Shown here: in pieces, positions 35,169-43,006 of the stretch | Layout of the letters: the number at the start of each line of letters is the position of its first letter | Numbering within the stretch: position 1 is the stretch's first letter | The notes under the pieces: generated by a model | The model's input: only the letters and a program-made list of their open reading frames with translations | The model's database searches: none | Told to the model about the DNA's origin: nothing | From: a virus | Virus record (IMG/VR): IMGVR_UViG_3300038465_000039 | Location: 1 to 64,000 of that record | Length of the DNA: 64,000 nt | Direction: 5' to 3' (one strand) | Translations under genes and position numbers: made by a program

Positions 35169-35308
35169 CAGACGCTGCTGTTCCCCCGCGCCACGACGCT
35201 GCTGTTCCCCCACGCCACGACGCTGCAGCCGATCACGACGGCGATATTGCCAAGATTTATGCAGGCGTCGAATTCAGCCTGACTGCGGACTTCGGTTCTC
35301 TTCTTCAT
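35168..35308 (-). CDS. Mini protein with right-handed beta-helix-like repeats
   Basis: 46 residues ending in VVAWGNSSVVARGNSSV, two copies of a WGNSSVVA type repeat that in longer phage and bacterial proteins stacks into a beta helix. The DNA holds a matching tandem repeat of 24 bases (gacgctgctgttcccccg-like units at 35169-35220 on the plus strand). It may be a truncated version of a longer repeat protein. The stop overlaps the helicase ATG. Confidence 0.55.
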   Translation of the reverse strand: MKKRTEVRSQAEFDACINLGNIAVVIGCSVVAWGNSSVVARGNSSV

Positions 35309-35328
35309 CGCATTTCTCCGTTCTGGTT

Positions 35329-36699
35329 TTACTGGTTTTTTAGCTTGAGCGCTCTCAACTTGGCTTCCTTGTCCTTGGTCAGTTCGTCGATCTGCTGCGG
35401 GGAAAGCAACTCATTCCGGTCGGCCCTGGTCGAGCCCCAAAGGTCGGTCACGGCCGCCTTGCTGGTGGCGGCGTCGAAGCTGTCCCTCATGAAGGTCATG
35501 TAGCCGGCAGCATCGTCGTAAGGTGTCTCGTCCGTCGTTTCGGTCTTTGCCGAGCCTGGGGAGGCCGTCTGTGCGGGTTCCTTCATGGCCGGGCTGTTGC
35601 GCCCGTCGTCCGGCGAGCCCTGTTCAGTGACTTCCGCAGCGGCTCCGGAGGCCTTGTCACTTTTTGCCCCGTCGTTTGAGGCCGTTTCGGACCTTTCTTG
35701 CGCCATAGCTTGTGCGCCTTGCGTCACCTTGTCGGCGTTTCGTGCAATGGTCTCGCTGATCCCGGAACTGATCGGGTCCGGCCCTGGCATAGCCTTCCGG
35801 AGGAATTCCTGTTCATCAATCGCCAGATCGGCAATTTTCCCGGTAGCGGGCCTTTCGGCCGGCGGGTCGTCTTTGCCGGGTCGATTATCCGTCGCCGGGT
35901 CGTCCTTGAGCGGGTTCTTGACCACGTCATGCGCCGGGCCTGGCTTGCCGAACAGGCTGTCGATCGTCTCGGTCCCGTCCCGAAGCGCCGTCCACATGCC
36001 GATCAGCCGCGGCATGTGCTCCAGCGTGATCGCCTCCTCGCCGGCGACATCGAGCGCTGCGAACACGCGGTCCGGCTCAACTCCCATCTTCTGGAACGCC
36101 TCGACCGATGAGCGGCGCCGGGTCGCCAAGGTCTTCTGGTCGCCCTGCAGCACCGCCAGCACGCCTTTCCAGGCAGCACCCCAAATCGACTTCGGTACGG
36201 TCTTGAGGATGGCCTCGCGGCGCGCGATCGCCGCGCCAGCCGAAAAGGCTATATTCGTCATGTCGGCGTTGAAGATGCCCTTGCGCCCGGTAATACTGCG
36301 GCGAACGGGAACGGTCTGGCCGTTGTTCATCTGCATGTCGATGCAGACGCCCTCGATGATGACGGCCGCGCGCGCCGGATCCTTGGTGTCGAGCTCGACG
36401 AAGCGGGCGCCAGCGCGCATGTTGCCGTAGGACGCAAACACGAGCTCGGCGAAGCGCACACTCGGTCCCACGATATCTTTGCCGGCGCGCGGGAGGGAAT
36501 AGCAGCACTCGGCGGCGGTCTCCTCGTCCAGCGTGGCCCGGCTCATGATCTCGACCGAGATCGCCTTGTCGGTGCGGCGCGGATAGCGCTTGGCGGTCGC
36601 GACCTGTTGGCTGATCTCGGCAGCGACGGCGCCGGACATCATTTCCACAGGCTCGTAGCCGGTGACTTCGCCTGTCTCGTTATCGATGATCTCGCTCAT
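35329..36699 (-). CDS. Phage recombination-associated protein, candidate annealing protein
   Basis: 456 residues. Residues 1-230 form the conserved part: ISVEIMSRATLDEETAAECC, YSLPRAGKDIVGPSVRFAEL and RREAILKTVPKSIWG. This family occurs in many alphaproteobacterial phages near RecE-like exonucleases. The C-terminal half is long, polar and Pro-, Asp- and Lys-rich, probably disordered, ending in a short folded piece. The next RecE-like gene lies 2.2 kb away in the same operon. A role as single-strand annealing protein is an inference; no RecT/Erf motif is unmistakable. Confidence 0.6.
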   Translation of the reverse strand: MSEIIDNETGEVTGYEPVEMMSGAVAAEISQQVATAKRYPRRTDKAISVEIMSRATLDEETAAECCYSLPRAGKDIVGPSVRFAELVFASYGNMRAGARFVELDTKDPARAAVIIEGVCIDMQMNNGQTVPVRRSITGRKGIFNADMTNIAFSAGAAIARREAILKTVPKSIWGAAWKGVLAVLQGDQKTLATRRRSSVEAFQKMGVEPDRVFAALDVAGEEAITLEHMPRLIGMWTALRDGTETIDSLFGKPGPAHDVVKNPLKDDPATDNRPGKDDPPAERPATGKIADLAIDEQEFLRKAMPGPDPISSGISETIARNADKVTQGAQAMAQERSETASNDGAKSDKASGAAAEVTEQGSPDDGRNSPAMKEPAQTASPGSAKTETTDETPYDDAAGYMTFMRDSFDAATSKAAVTDLWGSTRADRNELLSPQQIDELTKDKEAKLRALKLKNQ

Positions 36700-36712
36700 G
36701 GCTTGCTCGCTT

Positions 36713-36928
36713 TCAAAAGATTTGCATCAAAAGTTCCTCGCAGCCGAACACTTGCTCGGCTCCGCATGATTCGCATTCGTAATTTTGTGCGTCCGGTTCA
36801 ACGCCATCGACCTCGAGGCCGCAGATCAGACAGAACCCGGGATTGTCGAGCGAGTTACCGCGGCGCTCGCATGCGGCGACGATAGCAGCGTCAGTGAGCA
36901 TCGGGTGCCAAAGCTTCCGCGCAATCAT
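36713..36928 (-). CDS. Small zinc-ribbon protein
   Basis: 71 residues from the ATG at 36928, which follows AGGAAA. Two CxxC pairs (GFCLICGLEVDG and YECESCGAEQVFG) form a zinc ribbon. I recognise the pattern from other phage early regions, without known function. Confidence 0.6.
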   Translation of the reverse strand: MIARKLWHPMLTDAAIVAACERRGNSLDNPGFCLICGLEVDGVEPDAQNYECESCGAEQVFGCEELLMQIF

Positions 36929-36949
36929 CCTGTTTTCCTTTCGGGTGTG

Positions 36950-37093
36950 TCACGTCTTCGGCGCGCGCCATGCACTCGCTGACCTGCTTGTGATGTCGGC
37001 TGGCGAATTCCTTGCGTGCGGCAAGCTGCTCATGGCCTGGATGTATTCCTGCGGCACGTCGACGTGCCAGCACTGATAGGTGTATGTGCTCAT
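36950..37093 (-). CDS. Tiny hypothetical protein
   Basis: 47 residues from an ATG that forms an ATGA overlap with the upstream gene. It starts MSTYTYQCWHVDVPQEYIQA and ends in a basic tail. No family is recognised. Confidence 0.4.
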   Translation of the reverse strand: MSTYTYQCWHVDVPQEYIQAMSSLPHARNSPADITSRSASAWRAPKT

Positions 37094-37380
37094 GACGAAC
37101 ACCACGCGCCGATCATCCAGTGAGCGACTCCGTCCTTTAGGAAGGTGACCACTTTCGCGTCCTCCCACTTGTTGCAATTTTCGTCCAGCCACGCACGCGC
37201 GTCGGTATCACGGTCGAAGGTTTTGTCAGCAAATGAGAGGCCAGTAGCCATTCCAAAGCCGCCGGAATAGGAATGGCCATTTTCGTACCGATCCTCGTCC
37301 TGAGCTTTCGCGAAGGCTTCTTTCACCTCGTTGCGAGTCAGTGTGCCGACGAGCACCATTTCTTGAAACTCGGCTCCCAT
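37090..37380 (-). CDS. Hypothetical protein
   Basis: 96 residues with a mixed fold pattern: LVGTLTRNEVKEAFAKAQDE, then YENGHSYSGGFGMATGL and a C-terminal WEDAKVVTFLKDG. Domain resemblance is not clear. It starts one base after the next upstream stop. Confidence 0.5.
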   Translation of the reverse strand: MGAEFQEMVLVGTLTRNEVKEAFAKAQDEDRYENGHSYSGGFGMATGLSFADKTFDRDTDARAWLDENCNKWEDAKVVTFLKDGVAHWMIGAWCSS

Positions 37381-37381
37381 C

Positions 37382-37828
37382 TTACTGCCCCCTCGTCAGC
37401 TTCTTGAGGTTCTTGCGAACCTGCGCGTCATGCTTCTTTGTTGGGGCCTTGATCACCTTGAGAACATCAGGATCAATAAAGTCCTCCCAAAACGGCATTG
37501 AGTTTCCGCCGCTGTATGGCGGAACCTCCTGCAGCTTCGCCATCTCGGTCCAGACCCGCAGATAGGAGTCGTGAAGCGCCTTATCCGCCACGCTGGATTT
37601 GAAATTGTCATAGGTGATCCGATCGACCTCACCGCAGAGCGCAGCCTTCACGGCCTCGCGCTTCACAGGGGCTCGATAGAGATAGTCGGACTTCGTGTAG
37701 CGAGAGACCTTGGCGCCAGGGAATATCTTTTCGATATCACCCTTTCTGCGCGCCCGGATCATCAGTTCATCGCGAGCACAGTCCTTGCTCACCACTGATA
37801 AGAAAAAATCGTTTCCGCAGATCCACAC
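37382..37828 (-). CDS. Conserved phage hypothetical protein
   Basis: 148 residues. The order MWICGNDFFLSVV, then CARDELMIRARRKGDIEKIF and YLYRAPVKREAVKAAL and IDYDNFK-like ITYDNFKSSVADKALHDSYL is a recurring phage family. It is first behind the promoter at 37866-37892. Function unknown. Confidence 0.6.
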   Translation of the reverse strand: MWICGNDFFLSVVSKDCARDELMIRARRKGDIEKIFPGAKVSRYTKSDYLYRAPVKREAVKAALCGEVDRITYDNFKSSVADKALHDSYLRVWTEMAKLQEVPPYSGGNSMPFWEDFIDPDVLKVIKAPTKKHDAQVRKNLKKLTRGQ

Positions 37829-37853
37829 GAGCGTCTTCCTCCGCTTTGTGTTG

Positions 37854-37892
37854 CACTAAACTATTAGTATAGATGATTTGCCCCGACATCAA
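37854..37892 (-). promoter_or_regulatory. Leftward promoter with 19-bp operator
   Basis: On the minus strand CTTGAT and TATACT (37866-37871) are about 16 bp apart. The operator CACTAAACTATTAGTATAG (37854-37872, plus strand) contains the inverted repeat ACTAA/TTAGT overlapping the -10 box. The same 19 bases recur at 63972-63990 in the same position relative to a leftward operon. Confidence 0.65.
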
Positions 37893-37894
37893 GC

Positions 37895-38239
37895 CTAAAA
37901 CGGGATCAAATCGATGTATTTTTCGGCCGCAGCCATGGCGAGGCCCAACCGTGGCGTTGCCGCGTTGAACTGGCTCAAGGTCTTGGCCCGCAGTATGTTT
38001 TCGCAGGCCCTGTATAAGTCGGTCAACGGTACGGACGATTCCTGATCTTTCCGCCTCAATATCTCCAGATCGTTCGTTGCCGTCGTCAGTCGCTGATTGG
38101 CTTTTCCTAACTCAAGCCGCATCTCGGCAAGAAGCCTGCCGGTCTGGGCGGCCAGGTTCTCAGCCTCAGTCGTTTTGATGTGCGCAGCCGATTCGATGGA
38201 ATCAATGAGTCGCTGCAGAACAATCTTTTTCATGGACAT
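37895..38239 (-). CDS. Coiled-coil protein
   Basis: 114 residues, nearly all helical with heptad-like spacing (ENLAAQTGRLLAEMRLELGK, then ANQRLTTATNDLEILRRKD). No motif. It begins where the upstream gene ends (TAATG overlap). Confidence 0.5.
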   Translation of the reverse strand: MSMKKIVLQRLIDSIESAAHIKTTEAENLAAQTGRLLAEMRLELGKANQRLTTATNDLEILRRKDQESSVPLTDLYRACENILRAKTLSQFNAATPRLGLAMAAAEKYIDLIPF

Positions 38240-38556
38240 TATCCGTGCTCCTGGTTCTGGCGCTTCTTACGTCGGGCCAGCGCCGCCTTCCCTATCTTCG
38301 CCGCCATGTCGATACCGGCCGTCGAATGCTGTGCGAGCATCCGGATGCCGCGCGTGATCGCCTCCGCCATGTCGGCTTCCGTGCCGGCGCAGGCCGAGCA
38401 CAGCGGCGGCGTCGCGCCTTCAACCTTGACCCATGAGCACGTCAGCGGCGTCTTTCGGCCGCCGTCTTTCGGCATCAGGCAGGCGTTGTGTTCCGTGCAT
38501 TTGCAGACACGGCAAGCCGGGCCGTCGTTCTTCAAGGGCTTGTGGACCGGGGGCAT
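38239..38556 (-). CDS. Phage zinc-binding protein
   Basis: 105 residues from the ATG at 38556. CRVCKCTEHNAC, then PLTCSWVKVEG and PLCSACAG form a Cys-rich motif seen in many phage proteins, probably one or two zinc sites. The C-terminus is a basic helix (AKIGKAALARRKKRQNQ). Function unknown. Confidence 0.6.
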   Translation of the reverse strand: MPPVHKPLKNDGPACRVCKCTEHNACLMPKDGGRKTPLTCSWVKVEGATPPLCSACAGTEADMAEAITRGIRMLAQHSTAGIDMAAKIGKAALARRKKRQNQEHG

Positions 38557-38822
38557 CAGCGTTCCCCCACTGTTGCCACGGGTTGCCGTCGCAGGCATTC
38601 GTCGAACCTTGACAGGATAGCCCGGCGCATCTGCTTATTCAGCGGCTGGATAGCAAAAAACGCCGCCGCCGATACCAGGACAACGTCGAACAGTTCTTCG
38701 GCGTCGGGTGCTGTTAGAGCATTGATCGCGGCATCAATTCCTTCGCTGATCTTGCTTGCCGCATGTTGGACCGCAGGACTAACCGGGCGATCGAACGTGA
38801 ATTTGGTAATTGATCTATCCAT
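38556..38822 (-). CDS. Small helical protein, paralogue of 42565 and 42815 genes
   Basis: 88 residues from the ATG at 38822. VVLVSAAAFFAIQPLNKQMR, then RAILSRFDECLRRQ resembles the helical pattern of the proteins at 42565-42810 and 42815-43006 (alanine-rich helix, Glu/Lys loop, then a second helix with Arg). This suggests a small duplicated family within the operon. Confidence 0.5.
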   Translation of the reverse strand: MDRSITKFTFDRPVSPAVQHAASKISEGIDAAINALTAPDAEELFDVVLVSAAAFFAIQPLNKQMRRAILSRFDECLRRQPVATVGER

Positions 38823-38935
38823 TTTGCGATCTTCCTCACGATGCCAAAGGATTTCAAAAAAGAGCCGGGGACCCATTCGCGGCGTCCCCGGCAGTTGCCG
38901 CCTTGGCCGTGCGGGCCTTCGACGGTCGCGGAAGT

Positions 38936-39928
38936 TCAGCGCGCCCTCGGCGACAACTTGCCGAACGCATATGGTAGTTGCGCGATATCGAGCTCGGTCA
39001 CTTCGTGACCGGGCAGCCATCGATCAGTACCGTGCTTTTCCTTCGCCATTTTGTAGAGGCTGATGGCGATATCGATGTCCTGGCGCGCGCCTTCGAGAAT
39101 CGGATTACCCGGTGACAGCACGCACGACCACGCATCCGGAGCGCCCTTCTTTGGAATGAAAACCAGTTGGAAGGCGAAGGTCTTTTGACCGACGCATCGA
39201 GCGAGGAAGCTGAGAAGTTGGTCGGCACCCTCAGTCTCCGGTCCAACGATTTCACCGTCGCCCATAAAAACAAAACCCGCATCAAGTAACGCCGGCATTT
39301 GGCGGCGCCCCTCCATGTAGTGCTCGGCCGGAATGTCGTAGCGATAGGTCGAGATATCGAGGAGGCATGCCTGATCGAGCGGCCGTTCCCGCTCGTTGGC
39401 GATTGTCTTGATATCTCCGATGCCTTTGATCTTCAGTTTGTCGAGCCGTGCCTTGCAGCGGACGCCATCCTTGCGCGTCCAGAAGATCGAGACTTCGGAC
39501 AGGCCGTTGTCGAGACAGCCCTTGAGTTCGGGGTCGGCATCGAGAACCTGCTTGCAGCCGAGAACGAAATCATAATCTTCTTGTGCGAGGAGTTCCTGAT
39601 CTTCCATCAGCTTTGCCTTCGCGGCCTTGGTAAGCTGCGCTTTTTCAGGCGGTGTTAAATCGTCGTCCGGTCCGTAAGGACCGCGGACATATTCGGCCGA
39701 GAATAGATCAAACCCATCGAGCAAAAGTCGATGTGTCGCTTGGCCCAGGATCAGCGATGGAGTTTTCTTCTCCTTCGGCCGCTTCGGGTTCATGGCCGAC
39801 TTGTGCCAGAACAGGTTCGGGCCCTTGAGCAAATCGCGGATGTTGCTCGATCCGAGCGAGTCGTCAGCATGATAGCGTTCGGAACTGAGACCGATATAGA
39901 TCCCGTCTGCAAGTTGGGTCTTCGCCAT
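38936..39928 (-). CDS. RecE-like PD-(D/E)XK exonuclease
   Basis: 330 residues from the ATG at 39928 (GAGGAAG ribosome site). LGQATHRLLLDG contains the conserved His of RecE/YqaJ-like nucleases; RCKARLDKLKIKGIGDIKT is the Asp...(D/E)xK part, with Asp in RLDKL and IGDIKT. N-terminal SSERYHADDSLGSSNIRDLL is typical of DUF3799-type RecE relatives. It would produce 3' overhangs for annealing, working with the protein at 35329-36699. Confidence 0.8.
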   Translation of the reverse strand: MAKTQLADGIYIGLSSERYHADDSLGSSNIRDLLKGPNLFWHKSAMNPKRPKEKKTPSLILGQATHRLLLDGFDLFSAEYVRGPYGPDDDLTPPEKAQLTKAAKAKLMEDQELLAQEDYDFVLGCKQVLDADPELKGCLDNGLSEVSIFWTRKDGVRCKARLDKLKIKGIGDIKTIANERERPLDQACLLDISTYRYDIPAEHYMEGRRQMPALLDAGFVFMGDGEIVGPETEGADQLLSFLARCVGQKTFAFQLVFIPKKGAPDAWSCVLSPGNPILEGARQDIDIAISLYKMAKEKHGTDRWLPGHEVTELDIAQLPYAFGKLSPRAR

Positions 39929-39962
39929 GGCTTCCTCCATTGGGCGGTTACGATTGACGCAG

Positions 39963-39990
39963 GATATACTTATAGGTTAGTCCGTTCAAG
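39963..39990 (-). promoter_or_regulatory. Leftward promoter of the RecE-like gene
   Basis: On the minus strand CTTGAA/TTGAAC and TATATC (39963-39968) are 15-16 bp apart. The spacer holds CTAACCTATAAG, identical to the operator core at 27477. The shared GGCTTGA context suggests the same regulator. Confidence 0.55.
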
Positions 39991-40240
39991 CCCCGTCCGG
40001 GACAGGTTCCAACATTTCTCGGGAGGCCCAAAACTCCCGACCGTCCTCGAATCGAATCTTGCATAGAGCAACGCCGTCGCTTCGGTCTTCCGGTTGAACT
40101 GAAAAATCGGTCAACAGCCTGCATCGCTTCCCGATGTAACGATCTCCAAAGAATAAAGCCATTTGATATGGCGCATAGATGCAAACCGCCTGATCGCCGG
40201 CGCGCGGATCGAAGTCATCTTCGGGTTTGAGTGCGGTCAT
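39986..40240 (-). CDS. Hypothetical protein
   Basis: 84 residues with a small beta fold pattern (DQAVCIYAPYQMALFFGDRY, then VALCKIRFEDGREFWASREM). Its 3' end runs into the promoter of the next gene. No known family. Confidence 0.5.
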   Translation of the reverse strand: MTALKPEDDFDPRAGDQAVCIYAPYQMALFFGDRYIGKRCRLLTDFSVQPEDRSDGVALCKIRFEDGREFWASREMLEPVPDGA

Positions 40241-40374
40241 TTTTTCTCTCGAATTTTTCTTAATCGATTTTCAAGCTTGGCCTTTTCTCGTTCCAGTCTT
40301 CGTATCTGACGAGTGACAGCAATAATTTCCTTGAGAAGGTACTGTACAAAAACCAGAGAATTATCCGGCTTCAT
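40237..40374 (-). CDS. Small coiled-coil protein
   Basis: 45 residues from the ATG at 40374, which forms ATGA with the ASCH gene stop. Basic coiled coil (IAVTRQIRRLEREKAKLENR). Similar tiny coiled coils occur in phage early regions. Confidence 0.45.
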   Translation of the reverse strand: MKPDNSLVFVQYLLKEIIAVTRQIRRLEREKAKLENRLRKIREKK

Positions 40375-40844
40375 GTCAGCGGATCCCATCGGATCAGGAC
40401 ACCCTCGAACTTGTCGACGCCGGGATGCTCGTCGCGCCAGAACGCTTTCATCTCGTCCCATGTCTCGAAACCATCGGCCTGCGCGAACAAGTGGAGGCGT
40501 TCGTCGTAAAAACAATTCTCGGCCACTTTGCCGCCGCCGACGATGGCGCTACCCCAAAAGATAAACTCCAGCTTAACAGGCAGCGCAGAAGTGCACCGAC
40601 CGTCCCCGATCTTGAAGCACTGCTTGGTCCGCATGCCGTGATAGAGTTGCACGGTCTCGCCGACGCGCGCATGCCGGCGTTTGCCGATCGCGCGGATGGT
40701 CTGACGCTTTGGCCAGATCTTAGGACCGATGCGATATCCTGCTGGCGCGGTTGGATCATCGACGATCTTGGGTTCGACCGGCAAGATTCCGAGGCCGACC
40801 CTGATCGGGTCGACGAAACGCTTTTTGAATGAATAAGCTGTCAT
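40371..40844 (-). CDS. ASCH-domain protein
   Basis: 157 residues from the ATG at 40844. KRQTIRAIGKRRHARVGETV followed by QLYHGMRTKQCFKIGDGRC is a typical phage ASCH arrangement: the GKRRHAR basic loop and the YHGMR turn face RNA or a modified base. C-terminal FWRDEHPGVDKFEGVLIRW belongs to the same family. ASCH proteins bind RNA or act on modified nucleosides; no substrate is known here. Confidence 0.7.
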   Translation of the reverse strand: MTAYSFKKRFVDPIRVGLGILPVEPKIVDDPTAPAGYRIGPKIWPKRQTIRAIGKRRHARVGETVQLYHGMRTKQCFKIGDGRCTSALPVKLEFIFWGSAIVGGGKVAENCFYDERLHLFAQADGFETWDEMKAFWRDEHPGVDKFEGVLIRWDPLT

Positions 40845-41086
40845 TTGTACGGCGGCCTCAGATGCGATGTATCCGGCTCGGCAACAACTTCCGGCTCCCA
40901 CTCCATCCCAAGTGCCTTGATGATTTCGAGAAGCCGTAGGATGGTTTCGTTTCCTTCGGGGCCATTGTACACGCCGTCGCGCGCGTAGCGCTCAATCGTC
41001 GGAAGCGTATCGGGCTCGCTAGGGTTCGGCGCGTAAAACTGGTAATCGCGTATCCCGTTCAGGATTTCGTGGATATCGGTTGCCAT
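40841..41086 (-). CDS. Hypothetical protein
   Basis: 81 residues from the ATG at 41086, overlapping the next upstream ORF by one base. Contains LPTIERYARDGVYNGPEGNE and a Trp/Glu-rich C-terminus. No family is recognised. Confidence 0.5.
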   Translation of the reverse strand: MATDIHEILNGIRDYQFYAPNPSEPDTLPTIERYARDGVYNGPEGNETILRLLEIIKALGMEWEPEVVAEPDTSHLRPPYK

Positions 41087-41271
41087 CAGAACAATCTCCC
41101 CTGTGATTCGATCGCTCGCAATTCCTGCAGCAACTCCTCGCGGTTCCGAAGTATCTCCAGAGCCCACTTCAGCGAAGTCGGGACAAGAACGTCCAGCGCG
41201 TCGAGCGCTGACCGCAAGGTGTCCGCGGTCTCGTTGTCGGCGAGCAGTTGCTGTCGATCGCGCGGCATCAA
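41086..41271 (-). CDS. Small helical protein
   Basis: 61 residues, amphipathic helix with heptads (LRSALDALDVLVPTSLKWAL, then EILRNREELLQELRAIES). Overlaps at both ends. Function unknown. Confidence 0.45.
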   Translation of the reverse strand: MMPRDRQQLLADNETADTLRSALDALDVLVPTSLKWALEILRNREELLQELRAIESQGRLF

Positions 41272-41759
41272 ATGCCTCGCCGAGTTAGGCCGTAAAAACC
41301 GGCAAGTGTATCCAGGTCGGCACCGGTATTGGTCGCCGCGAGATCATGATGCTCGATCTTCAACTTCTCCTGCTGAAGCCGCTCGCGAAGATCCGAGTCG
41401 GGTTCCGGCGGCTCACGCACGATTTCCGGACCGACCTGCATCACGTCAACAAAGTGGTGGCCGTCCGCAGATGCGCGACCGATGAAGTCCCAGGTGTGCG
41501 CCGCTGATGCGTCTCCGCACTGGCCGGTGTATCGCGCGGGCTGCCATTCGGTCTCTGGCGTCATGGCCTCGCGCTCGGAGTCAGCCACGACGCGAACCCA
41601 ATAGAAGGCGCCGGCGCGTAGCGTCGGTTTGCCGCGCACGGTATTAAATAGTTCGACGCGTTCAAGTGTTGGCAGCGGACTAACCGGAAAGCCGGCTTGC
41701 TCCTCGTCGCGCTTGACGAAAAATTCTCCGATGCTGTTGCCGTCACCATAAATTCCCAT
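41268..41759 (-). CDS. Hypothetical protein
   Basis: 163 residues from the ATG at 41759. N-terminal beta part (PTLRAGAFYWVRVVADSERE, then WQPARYTGQCG), C-terminal charged helix and an LTRRGI end. The ORF extends upstream, but that stretch overlaps the next gene in another frame. Confidence 0.5.
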   Translation of the reverse strand: MGIYGDGNSIGEFFVKRDEEQAGFPVSPLPTLERVELFNTVRGKPTLRAGAFYWVRVVADSEREAMTPETEWQPARYTGQCGDASAAHTWDFIGRASADGHHFVDVMQVGPEIVREPPEPDSDLRERLQQEKLKIEHHDLAATNTGADLDTLAGFYGLTRRGI

Positions 41760-42021
41760 GGTTGCCTCCTTTGGCGCGGCGAACGATGGAGACGGACACC
41801 GATCGCGATTGCAGATTTTGGCTAACAACCACTTCAACATCTTCGACATCTAGAATTGGGACTTGAAGGTTGTCCAGAACGTAACCGCCGCAGGCATAGA
41901 GATCGTAGATTGTGCCCTGAATGGCTGACTTGAGCCTGAATTCGGTTACTTGGGTTAACGGCTCACAGATGAAGCTGTCTGCGATGCGGTAGACCTCTGT
42001 CCAAAATTCGTCTGTCGTCAT
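41743..42021 (-). CDS. Hypothetical protein
   Basis: 92 residues from an ATG that overlaps the HTH regulator's stop (ATGA). Acidic start (TTDEFWTEVYRIADSFICEP) and a beta-rich C-terminus. Family unknown; coupling to the regulator could mean a shared role. Confidence 0.45.
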   Translation of the reverse strand: MTTDEFWTEVYRIADSFICEPLTQVTEFRLKSAIQGTIYDLYACGGYVLDNLQVPILDVEDVEVVVSQNLQSRSVSVSIVRRAKGGNHGNLW

Positions 42022-42236
42022 GGGATCAGATCCAGCGTCTTGCACTTCAGCGCCTCGGCGATCTTGACCAGCTTCACCAGCGTGATCGAGCTCTGACCGG
42101 ATTCGTATTTCGAAACCTGCATCGGCCCGACGTCGATCACTTCGCCGAGTTCGGGCTGGCTCATGCCGATCTTCTCCCGGCGCGCGCGGATACGCGCTCC
42201 GATCGCTTCATCGGTGACGGGTTTTTTCCGGGTCAT
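42018..42236 (-). CDS. XRE-family HTH regulator
   Basis: 72 residues from the ATG at 42236. The helix-turn-helix is clear: RIRARREKIGMSQPELGEVI, then PMQVSKYESGQSSITLVKLV, the HTH_3/Cro-C1 pattern. A small Cro- or C1-like repressor is likely. It is a candidate for binding the operators seen upstream of the leftward operons, but this is an inference. Confidence 0.8.
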   Translation of the reverse strand: MTRKKPVTDEAIGARIRARREKIGMSQPELGEVIDVGPMQVSKYESGQSSITLVKLVKIAEALKCKTLDLIP

Positions 42237-42568
42237 TCCTTCTCCTCGCATACGGCTGGCGGCAGGATAACGTATAGGTCGATACCGGCCATTTCCAAAT
42301 TCAAAGCTTCTGCGATCATCGTGTCCATCACGAATCCGGCCGGCGGCCGCGGCGGCCATTTCTCATAAATCCGTTTCATGGACTCGTCTACGGTCTCGGC
42401 AGGATAGTGCACCATCGCGCGGTAGTGATCGCGATTTTGGATGATGACTTTAACAGCCGCGCACCAGCCGCGCTTGAACTCGGGAGACTCTTCTCTGAAG
42501 TAGTGCTCTTGGCAAAACGCTGCCGTCGAAACAAACAGCAGTGCTCCCGTGATGATTGCTCGCATCAT
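42233..42568 (-). CDS. Secreted hypothetical protein
   Basis: 111 residues with a signal peptide (MRAIITGALLFVSTAAFCQ). The mature part has EFKRGWCAAVKVIIQNRDHY and a C-terminal acidic end. ATGA overlap with the HTH gene downstream. Exported proteins in an early operon may act on the envelope, for example against superinfection. Confidence 0.55.
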   Translation of the reverse strand: MMRAIITGALLFVSTAAFCQEHYFREESPEFKRGWCAAVKVIIQNRDHYRAMVHYPAETVDESMKRIYEKWPPRPPAGFVMDTMIAEALNLEMAGIDLYVILPPAVCEEKE

Positions 42569-42810
42569 GTCGATTTCCTTTTTTCAAGATCTTCCTTGAT
42601 CTCGGTCCGCAATTTCTGCACCACGGAATTGAAAAGTCGGAGTCGATGCTCCGGTTTGATGGCCGCCATCACCAGTGATTTGAACAGCAGGATTGAGGCT
42701 TCAAGCCTGACTTCCTCTGGGACGCCAGCCATGGTCGTGAACATCACGGAAGCTGCCTGCTTTGCCATCGCCATCTTGACGGGAACTGTTAGGGGATCAA
42801 CCACTGGCAC
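42565..42810 (-). CDS. Small helical protein, paralogue
   Basis: 81 residues with VRLEASILLFKSLVMAAIKP, then EHRLRLFNSVVQKLRTEIKE. The layout (helix, short loop with Pro/Glu, helix with Arg) matches the proteins at 42815-43006 and 38556-38822. ATGA-type overlap with the secreted protein gene. Confidence 0.5.
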   Translation of the reverse strand: MPVVDPLTVPVKMAMAKQAASVMFTTMAGVPEEVRLEASILLFKSLVMAAIKPEHRLRLFNSVVQKLRTEIKEDLEKRKST

Positions 42811-42814
42811 CTCT

Positions 42815-43006
42815 TCAGTTCATTTCACCGGCCACACTCTTGCGTAGCGTGTTGCAGAACGTCTCGACCATCTCGGCACGCTCTTCCTCGCCGATACCGG
42901 AGATCAGTGCGGTCACAAGAATGCCTACCGCGACGATCTCTGTTCGGCGTTCGGCGTCCCGCGGTAGCGCATCCGCGAGCGCCATAGCGATTTCGTTGTG
43001 GTCCAT
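42815..43006 (-). CDS. Small helical protein, paralogue
   Basis: 63 residues from the ATG at 43006 with AGGAAG upstream. VAVGILVTALISGIGEEERA, then EMVETFCNTLRKS parallels the neighbour at 42565-42810. The HD protein frame reads over this gene in another frame, so one of the two annotations ends wrongly; this gene has a good ribosome site and a sensible composition. Confidence 0.5.
   Translation of the reverse strand: MDHNEIAMALADALPRDAERRTEIVAVGILVTALISGIGEEERAEMVETFCNTLRKSVAGEMN

Noticed and set aside
35585-36430. 281-codon plus-strand frame opposite the candidate annealing protein
   Set aside because: Ser- and Arg-rich shadow translation without ribosome site; the minus-strand gene is conserved in style.
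36891-37073. 60-codon minus-strand ORF overlapping two small genes
   Set aside because: No ribosome site, basic shadow composition, and it overlaps better supported ORFs at 36713-36928 and 36950-37093.
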